Assembly (NCBI GenBank): GCA_964625745.1
Contig: CAZVCJ010000154.1
Span: forward strand, 1-9,358
DNA: 9,358 nt
Direction of reading: 5' to 3'
Origin: CAZVCJ01 sp964625745
Lineage (GTDB): Bacteria; Chloroflexota; Anaerolineae; VGOG01
Part shown: one piece after another, positions 4,988 to 9,358 of the stretch
Position numbering within the stretch: position 1 is the first letter of the stretch
Layout of the letters: each line of letters opens with the position of its first letter
Program-made: the position numbers and the translations under genes
The notes under the pieces: model-generated
Databases searched by the model: none
The model's input: only the letters and a program-made list of their open reading frames with translations
Told to the model about the DNA's origin: nothing

Positions 4988-6688
4988 CTAAAAGTACGTT
5001 GACAATATCTTGTACAGTTGCCTGATGCTCTCCAAATCGCCTTTCCGCACCTGGCCGTCCGTGGCCTCGGCCAGGGACTCCAGCGTGCCGTAGTCGGCGT
5101 CGCCGCCGTAGGCGATGCAAAAGACGACGATGGGCACGCCGCTCTCGTTTCCCGCCTGCATCGTCTGCGTCAACTCACGCGAGCTGATGCGGGAGTGGTT
5201 CTCCAGCCCATCGGTCATGGCCACGATGGCGTTGATGCGCTCGCTGTCGTTCAACTGCTGCAAACGGACGTAGGCGGTGTTGATGGCATCCAGCAGAGCC
5301 GTGTCGCCGTTGGCTTCAAGCTCCTCAATGGTCGCCGTGAGGTCAGCCCGGTTCTGGCCTAGCTCGTCCAGAGGTATGATGTTGTTCACCTGGCTGGAGA
5401 ACTCCACCAGCCCGACCCGCTCCAGGTCGCCCTTGATCTGATCCAGGAAGACACGCAACGCCTCTTGAGCGTTGGCGAGCTTGTCGCCTCTCATGCTGCC
5501 CGAAGTGTCAACGACCAGGTACACGTTGGTGTGGCGCTTGGTGTACCACCAGGCGTCCTTGACCACCTCCACCACCGCCGGGCTGGGCACCTGCAGGGTC
5601 GTCTGCGGCTGGGCGGGGTTCACGCCGTTCTCCGGCTTGATGGGCGAGGCCGGGTCGTCCAGAGGGATGGAGAGGTCGGCCGGGCGGTAGCCATAGGAGA
5701 GGATCAACATCTGGGCCTCTTGGGACGTGACGTAATCGCGGAAGTGCCCGAAGACCACGCGCTGTTCGTCGGTGAGGTCTGGCGTCTCCAACAGCGCCAG
5801 GGGGTGATCCTCCCACAAGGAGCCCTCGACAGGGTAGATGGCCACCAGACGGCCAGGGGCGCCAGCCTGGCTATTGAAGTAGATGACCAATTGCTCCTGA
5901 CAGACGAAGGCGTCCAAATACGCCGGCCCCTTTTCCAGGACCTGCTGGACCACGGCCCACTCCCCTTCGCCATAGTAGCGCACCGTTTTCTCGATGGCCC
6001 CCACGTACTCGAGGGTGGCCTGCTGCTGAGCGTCCTCAATGGTCAGGCCCCTGGTCTTCCCTGCACCAGCGTAGAACTCAGCCAGGGTGGCCAGGAGACC
6101 GCTGGCCGAAGTGGTTGAGGGGTGGCTCCACTTGAAGTCGGGATCGCTCTGGGCTTTGGACAGGATGTCCCCCCAGCCGACGTCGCTCTCAGGGTAGCCG
6201 AAGGAGCGGGCCACGTCTTCCCACATAGCGATCACCACCGGGCTCACGGCGTAGCGAACCGTCTCACCCACCAGCGACGACTCGCCCCCGGTCTGGTCCA
6301 TCCAGTCCCGGTCCAGTTGATCCAGCCATAAGGATACGTCAGGGCTGATGGCCTGAAAATCCCCGGCCAGGGCCCCCTCGATCATCGCCTCAGGCTCCAG
6401 CTCGACGCTCTGCACGGTCATGCTCTCGCCCTGATCCGTCTTGAGGTTCTGAGCGTTGAACCCGCGCACCAGCTCCTCGAACAGGCTCTGCTTCTCAGGA
6501 GAATAGGCTACCGTCAGCGTCGCGCCGCTGGGGGGAGTCACGGAGGGGAGAAGTTGCTCAGAAGTGGGGAGCAGCTTGGTCACGGCCCTATAAAGCACGG
6601 CGCAGCTCGCACAGATGACGAGCAAGATGACGAACACCACGAACAGAATGACCCATATCGGATTACGGGAGTCTCTCTTACGTCTCAT
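4988..6688 (-). CDS. Membrane-anchored solute-binding protein fused to VWA domain (566 aa)
   Basis: A single N-terminal membrane segment (about 11-33, IWVILFVVFVILLVICASC) has no lipobox and should anchor the protein facing outward. Residues 56-345 resemble an ABC-type extracellular solute-binding domain: ATLTVAYSPEKQSLFEELVRGFN, VSPVVIAMWEDVA, SHPSTTSASGLLATLAEFY, IYFNSQAGAPGRLVAIYPVEG. After a proline-rich linker (350-370) comes a von Willebrand A domain at about 387-566 with a complete metal-ion-dependent adhesion site: DTSGSMRG (D394, S396, S398), T463 in NGDTALLDA and D493 in AMTDGLEN. VWA domains of this kind bind protein partners through a bound divalent cation. The gene starts 9 bp after the stop of the preceding solute-binding gene, with GGGGGG as ribosome-binding site (6693-6698). 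Substrate and partner are unknown. Confidence 0.92.
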   Translation of the reverse strand: MRRKRDSRNPIWVILFVVFVILLVICASCAVLYRAVTKLLPTSEQLLPSVTPPSGATLTVAYSPEKQSLFEELVRGFNAQNLKTDQGESMTVQSVELEPEAMIEGALAGDFQAISPDVSLWLDQLDRDWMDQTGGESSLVGETVRYAVSPVVIAMWEDVARSFGYPESDVGWGDILSKAQSDPDFKWSHPSTTSASGLLATLAEFYAGAGKTRGLTIEDAQQQATLEYVGAIEKTVRYYGEGEWAVVQQVLEKGPAYLDAFVCQEQLVIYFNSQAGAPGRLVAIYPVEGSLWEDHPLALLETPDLTDEQRVVFGHFRDYVTSQEAQMLILSYGYRPADLSIPLDDPASPIKPENGVNPAQPQTTLQVPSPAVVEVVKDAWWYTKRHTNVYLVVDTSGSMRGDKLANAQEALRVFLDQIKGDLERVGLVEFSSQVNNIIPLDELGQNRADLTATIEELEANGDTALLDAINTAYVRLQQLNDSERINAIVAMTDGLENHSRISSRELTQTMQAGNESGVPIVVFCIAYGGDADYGTLESLAEATDGQVRKGDLESIRQLYKILSTYF

Positions 6689-6697
6689 CTATCCCCC

Positions 6698-7888
6698 CTA
6701 CCTCTGGGCCACGTTGAGATCGAACCAGCGCAGCAGGGCCATCAGCACGTCGCGATCGGGCGAGCGCATGGCGGTGGTACGGGGCACGATGGTCATGGCC
6801 CCCTGCTCCTGCCAGCGGACGAACAGGCTGTCCTGACCCGTGACGGGCACCTCTGGGTTGGCCGGGCGCAGGCCCCGCTCGACGGCCAACTGCTGCACCT
6901 CAGGCATCAGCAGGTACTTCTCGAACTCCAGGGCGGCGTTCTTCTCCAGGGCAGTGGTCTCTGGCCCCATCCAGACGGTGAAGGGAAAGTCGAACCAGGT
7001 GAGGTACTGGGGATAGACGATGACCAGCGGGTCCTCCCAGCGAGTCTGGATGCCGGCCATGTTGGCCAGGAGATCGCTTTCCAGCAGTTGTCCCCCATCG
7101 CCCATGGAGTAGCCAAACAGGGCCAGATTCTCCACCGAGTAGGACCCCAGGCTGGAGAAGTCGGTGACAGCGCCCATCAACTCGCCTAGCCAAGCTTGGA
7201 ACTCAGGAACCGTCACGTCGGCGGTGCTGATGTTGGTCTTCTGGTAGTATTCGCCGGCCGCAGCGACCATGGCCGCCAGCCCTCCCACGTTCTTGCGGGG
7301 GTTGGGCACCACCAGCTTGAAGTAGCCCCAGCTCGAATCGCCTCCCAGCTCGGGCCAGCCTCCCTTGGCTGTCGCCGCGTCGTGGATGGCCTGCCAGTCT
7401 ATCTCGCCGTACTTGGCGCGCAACACCTCAGCGCGGCTGGAGTAGATGCCCCAGGAGAAAAGGGAGACGGCGATGGGACGCGCCCTGTATTCCCCGTCGG
7501 TGAGGAAGACATCTCGCCCCAGCTTCTCTTTGTAGGCGGCGTTGACCAGTTCCACCAGGTAGCGGCTGTCGGGGATCCAGGCGGTGGGCAGCGGGTCCAT
7601 CTCCTCCCGTTCGTAGCGGCCCATGGCCGTCAGTCCGTCCATGGGGATCACACTCACCTCGATAGGCTGGCCCTCCAGCTTATGCTTCTCCTCATTGAAC
7701 TGTTTGGCCGCCTCTCGCACCCACGGCTCTACCGGCAGAGCGCAGACGATGCGCACCTCCAGCGTTTCTGTAGAGGGCACCGTCACCACGCCCTCCTGCT
7801 GGCCCAGCCAGCGCACAACGAAAGAGCCAGCGACGATGAGCACCGCCGCCAACACGACAACGAAAAACACAATCCGGGTTCGACTCAT
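6698..7888 (-). CDS. Membrane-anchored extracellular solute-binding-like protein (396 aa)
   Basis: An N-terminal membrane segment (about 6-27, IVFFVVVLAAVLIVAGSFVV) without a lipobox cysteine suggests an uncleaved anchor. The rest resembles an extracellular solute-binding domain of the same broad class as the next gene's N-terminal half: LEVRIVCALPVEPWVREAAKQFNEE, TAWIPDSRYLVELVN, ISLFSW-like VSLFSWGIYSSRAEVL, FKLVVPNPRKNVGGLAAM, LVIVYPQYLTWFDFPFTVW and FEKYLLMPEVQQLAVERGLRPANPEV, the last being the helix-plus-GLRP ending typical of such domains. It probably arose from the same ancestor as the fusion gene without the VWA part; this is inferred from motif order. GGAGG at 7893-7897 supports the start. 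It is likely the first gene of the four-gene unit, though I find no convincing promoter in the 112 bp upstream. Confidence 0.88.
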   Translation of the reverse strand: MSRTRIVFFVVVLAAVLIVAGSFVVRWLGQQEGVVTVPSTETLEVRIVCALPVEPWVREAAKQFNEEKHKLEGQPIEVSVIPMDGLTAMGRYEREEMDPLPTAWIPDSRYLVELVNAAYKEKLGRDVFLTDGEYRARPIAVSLFSWGIYSSRAEVLRAKYGEIDWQAIHDAATAKGGWPELGGDSSWGYFKLVVPNPRKNVGGLAAMVAAAGEYYQKTNISTADVTVPEFQAWLGELMGAVTDFSSLGSYSVENLALFGYSMGDGGQLLESDLLANMAGIQTRWEDPLVIVYPQYLTWFDFPFTVWMGPETTALEKNAALEFEKYLLMPEVQQLAVERGLRPANPEVPVTGQDSLFVRWQEQGAMTIVPRTTAMRSPDRDVLMALLRWFDLNVAQR

Positions 7889-7902
7889 TTATCCTCCAGT
7901 CA

Positions 7903-7926
7903 AATCAGCAAATCGGCGAATCAGCA
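7903..7926. repeat. 8-bp period tandem repeat (3 units)
   Basis: AATCAGCA, AATCGGCG and AATCAGCA follow one another without gaps. The block begins 6 bp upstream of the ribosome-binding site of the solute-binding gene, in the leader or promoter area. The units match in six or eight of eight positions. No hairpin is evident. Confidence 0.75.
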
Positions 7927-8000
7927 AGAAGCACTTCCAGGGCCAAATAACTTCGTCAGGTCCTCGGTATGCGACGCAACATCTATAGTCATTGGAGGCG

Positions 8001-8549
8001 TCACAGCCCCTTCCAAATCGCTTGACAAAGCAAAGCAAGAAACATCAGGATGCTCAAGCACTGGAAGACGCGAAACAGGCGTGTGGCCCAAAGGTGATAC
8101 CCCTTGGTGGCGTGTGCGTCTATGAAAGACCTAGATGATTCATGCTTTCTGCGACTTTCGATATGTCTGTGCGGGATGATCGGTTCCGATTGCCAGTAGA
8201 AGTCAGAGGCGCTGGCCCCACTTCGTTGAGTGCTCGTTAGACCAAGTTTCTGCTCAATCTTGGCACGGACTGTGACAGTTTCTAGGAAGCGCTGGTACTC
8301 GCGAAAAGCACCCTCAATTGCAATTGTTGAAACTGCAAAGATCAGGATTGGGCCAACGCACAGGAACGCAAAATGATACCACTCTGAAGCTTGGAAAAAC
8401 CCAACCCCCGTTCCAGTCACCAGTGCCGATAGAATCCCGGAATAGAAAGCAATGCGGTCTTGATGGGCGTTTCCATAGTAATGCTCCTCATTGATGGCTA
8501 ACTCATAGAGCTTCAGAAGCTTCTCATATCCTGTTTCTGTCGTTGCCAT
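8001..8549 (-). CDS. Three-segment membrane protein of unknown function (182 aa)
   Basis: I do not recognise this family with confidence. The chain opens with a charged helix (TETGYEKLLKLYELAINEEHYYGNAHQDR). A hydrophobic hairpin follows (about 33-52, AFYSGILSALVTGTGVGFF, and 58-79, YHFAFLCVGPILIFAVSTIAI), then a soluble stretch of about 80 residues (EYQRFLETVTVRAKIEQKLGLT, HRHIESRRKHESSRSF) and a C-terminal membrane segment (about 160-178, RVFQCLSILMFLALLCQAIW). The two-segment core with flanking helices recalls small membrane effectors such as the SLATT class, but I see no diagnostic motif, so this is only a comparison. AGGAGG at 8560-8565, 10 bases upstream, supports the start. A TATACT at 8581-8586 could be a -10 box, but no good -35 stands before it. 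The gene is followed by a 112-bp gap before the solute-binding cluster. Confidence 0.8.
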   Translation of the reverse strand: MATTETGYEKLLKLYELAINEEHYYGNAHQDRIAFYSGILSALVTGTGVGFFQASEWYHFAFLCVGPILIFAVSTIAIEGAFREYQRFLETVTVRAKIEQKLGLTSTQRSGASASDFYWQSEPIIPHRHIESRRKHESSRSFIDAHATKGYHLWATRLFRVFQCLSILMFLALLCQAIWKGL

Positions 8550-8684
8550 TGTCTTCTAACCTCCTTGATTTGTGTCGCATAGTATACGAGGTTTGAAGTT
8601 CGCATAACCGGACAAGTTTGCACAAATGCAAAATCCCGCTTTCAGCCTGGATCTGGCGATCCAGACCGAGCATAAGTGGACACG

Positions 8685-8903
8685 TTAGAGCCTCACCTCT
8701 CGATTGCGCAGGACGAAATAGGCTATGAAGCCCAGTGGCCCTGTGGCCGAGATGAGCAGCACCCAGAGGCAGCCTGTCTTGCCCCTCTTCTCGGCATCTC
8801 GATAAACCCAGAACATAGCCACCAGGGTCAGGATGAAGATAGCGAGAAAACAGAGGCCGACGAGACACGAGCCGAAAAGGTCAAATCCGTTGCCATTATA
8901 CAT
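8685..8903 (-). CDS. Small two-segment membrane protein, PLDc_N-like (72 aa)
   Basis: From the ATG at 8903 the protein reads MYNGNGFDLFGSCLVGLCFLAIFILTLVAMFWVYRDAEKRGKTG in two halves: a first membrane segment (about 12-32), then a charged YRDAEKRGKTG loop, then a second segment WVLLISATGPLGFIAYFVL ending in RNREVRL. The W...GPLG..AYF..R pattern is that of the phospholipase-D-nuclease N-terminal (PLDc_N) type of small membrane proteins, which have no known catalytic role. A longer reading from 8996 only adds a translated GC-rich repeat (ESPPSPNPSLRGRG), so I reject it. GGAGG at 8916-8920 lies 12 bases from the ATG, slightly far. No partner is evident; the function is unknown. Confidence 0.75.
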   Translation of the reverse strand: MYNGNGFDLFGSCLVGLCFLAIFILTLVAMFWVYRDAEKRGKTGCLWVLLISATGPLGFIAYFVLRNREVRL

Positions 8904-8934
8904 GATGTTGTCATACCTCCAGAGTTGCTTTCTT

Positions 8935-9021
8935 CCCCTCCCTCGCAGGGAGGGGTTAGGGGAGGGTGGACTCTCCATTGGAAGAACCACCCCCACCCAG
9001 CCTCCCCCTGCGAAGGGGAGG
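8935..9021. repeat. Inverted pair of GC-rich intergenic elements
   Basis: The left copy contains CCCCTCCCT-CGC-AGGGAGGGG (8935-8955), a perfect 9-bp stem with a 3-base loop, followed by TTAGGGGAGGGTGG. The right copy (8987-9021) is its approximate reverse complement: CCACCCCCACCCAG, then CCTCCCC-CTGCGAA-GGGGAGG with a 7-bp stem. They are separated by 17 bases. The pairing of inverted copies resembles a small non-autonomous repeat element, but no target-site duplication is obvious. Confidence 0.75.
8948..8966 (+). other. G-quadruplex-capable motif
   Basis: Four G-runs are separated by very short loops: GGG-A-GGGG-TTA-GGGG-A-GGG. This meets the usual pattern for an intramolecular quadruplex on the plus strand. 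It is part of the left repeat copy and lies 45 bp upstream of the small membrane protein's start, on the strand that is template for that gene. Confidence 0.6.
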
Positions 9022-9055
9022 AGTTTTGTCTCCCTCCTGAATGGTCTCTCAAGGG

Positions 9056-9102
9056 AAGCAAAGGAGCAAAGGCAGCCCTTTGCTCCCTGCTCCCTTGCTC
9101 CC
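9056..9102 (-). terminator. Hairpin within GGGAGCA repeats, possible terminator
   Basis: GGAGCAAAGG (9063-9072) and CCTTTGCTCC (9077-9086) form a perfect 10-bp stem with a CAGC loop. It begins 24 bp downstream of the stop of the right-edge gene, and on the minus strand it is followed by TTTGCTT. The right arm overlaps TGCTCCC repeated at 9081, 9088 and 9096. Strong stem, weak T-run. Confidence 0.45.
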
Positions 9103-9110
9103 TTGTTTTG

Positions 9111-9358
9111 TTACTCGATCCCCAACCGCTGCTTGCGCTCGGCGAGCTGCTGATCAATGGCGTGCCGCTCCAGGATCTCGTCCATCTGAGCGTCCAGGCT
9201 GGTAGCCATCATCTCGGTCTTGGCAGTGGCCTTGTCCAGCCGGGCTCGGATGGATTCGGCGATGCGGGCCACGTCCGTATCACCCGACCCCGCCAGGTCA
9301 TCCAGCGAGCCAATGGCCTTGGCGGTGAGTTCCTTGGAGCGAGCCAGGTCCAGCAGCG
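9111..9358 (-). CDS. C-terminal part of a helical protein (PspA-like or related; cut by window edge)
   Basis: The last 82 residues are visible, ending at TAA (9111-9113). They are entirely helical and charged: LLDLARSKELTAKAIGSLDD, a short break LAGSGDTD, then VARIAESIRARLDKATAKTE, MMATSLDAQMDEILERHAID and QQLAERKQRLGIE. Heptad-like spacing of leucines and alanines suggests a coiled coil. It might be the tail of a PspA/IM30-type or similar stress-linked coiled-coil protein, but the diagnostic N-terminal part is outside the window and I cannot confirm it. It is upstream of the small membrane protein, separated by the repeat zone and a hairpin, so they are probably separate transcripts. Confidence 0.7.
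   Translation of the reverse strand, partial: LLDLARSKELTAKAIGSLDDLAGSGDTDVARIAESIRARLDKATAKTEMMATSLDAQMDEILERHAIDQQLAERKQRLGIE

Noticed and set aside
8647..8664. Hairpin CTGGATC-TGGC-GATCCAG downstream of the small membrane protein
   Set aside because: The 7-bp stem is real, but no T-run follows directly on the minus strand, so I do not call it a terminator.
8904..8996. N-terminal extension of the small membrane protein to 8996
   Set aside because: It translates the GC-rich repeat (ESPPSPNPSLRGRG) and lacks hydrophobic or conserved character; the ATG at 8903 with GGAGG upstream is more credible.

Overview
The window looks like a piece of a GC-rich Chloroflexota (Anaerolineae/Caldilineae-like) chromosome. 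This rests on the types of protein present (a solute-binding protein fused to a von Willebrand A domain, a ribbon-helix-helix/HNH pair, a PspA-like helical tail) and on intergenic spacers filled with short tandem and inverted repeats. It is an inference, not a proven placement. Every gene I can support lies on the minus strand, so transcription runs from right to left.

Left block (1-1431): a three-gene redox unit. It has trxB (thioredoxin reductase), a 67-residue DUF1858 CxxC protein and the start of an alpha/beta hydrolase. A good sigma70-type promoter (TTGCCA-17-TACAAT) drives it, and the genes are tightly spaced. Between this unit and the next (1432-1797) lie a hairpin with a short T-rich tail, a frame-broken gene remnant whose stop codon sits directly before that hairpin, and a 15-bp tandem repeat.

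Middle-left block (1798-2797): a two-gene unit with its own promoter (TTGACC-17-TACACT). It encodes a small protein with a ribbon-helix-helix-like N-terminus, followed 15 bp later by an HNH endonuclease-fold protein. It resembles a regulator/effector or toxin-antitoxin-like pair.

Central block (2905-7888): the most unusual part. Four consecutive genes encode a membrane-anchored solute-binding-like protein, a membrane-anchored solute-binding/VWA fusion with an intact MIDAS, a protein with two membrane segments and a long helical region, and a LivJ-type substrate-binding lipoprotein. Three separate extracytoplasmic ligand-binding modules occur together with no ABC permease or ATPase in view. 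A surface sensing or adhesion assembly is therefore as plausible as a transporter.

Right block (8001-9358): a three-segment membrane protein of unknown function, a 72-residue membrane protein with a YRDAEKRG...GPLG signature, and the C-terminal end of a helical protein. The last two are separated by a dense repeat zone holding an inverted pair of GC-rich elements, a G-quadruplex-capable run and a hairpin.
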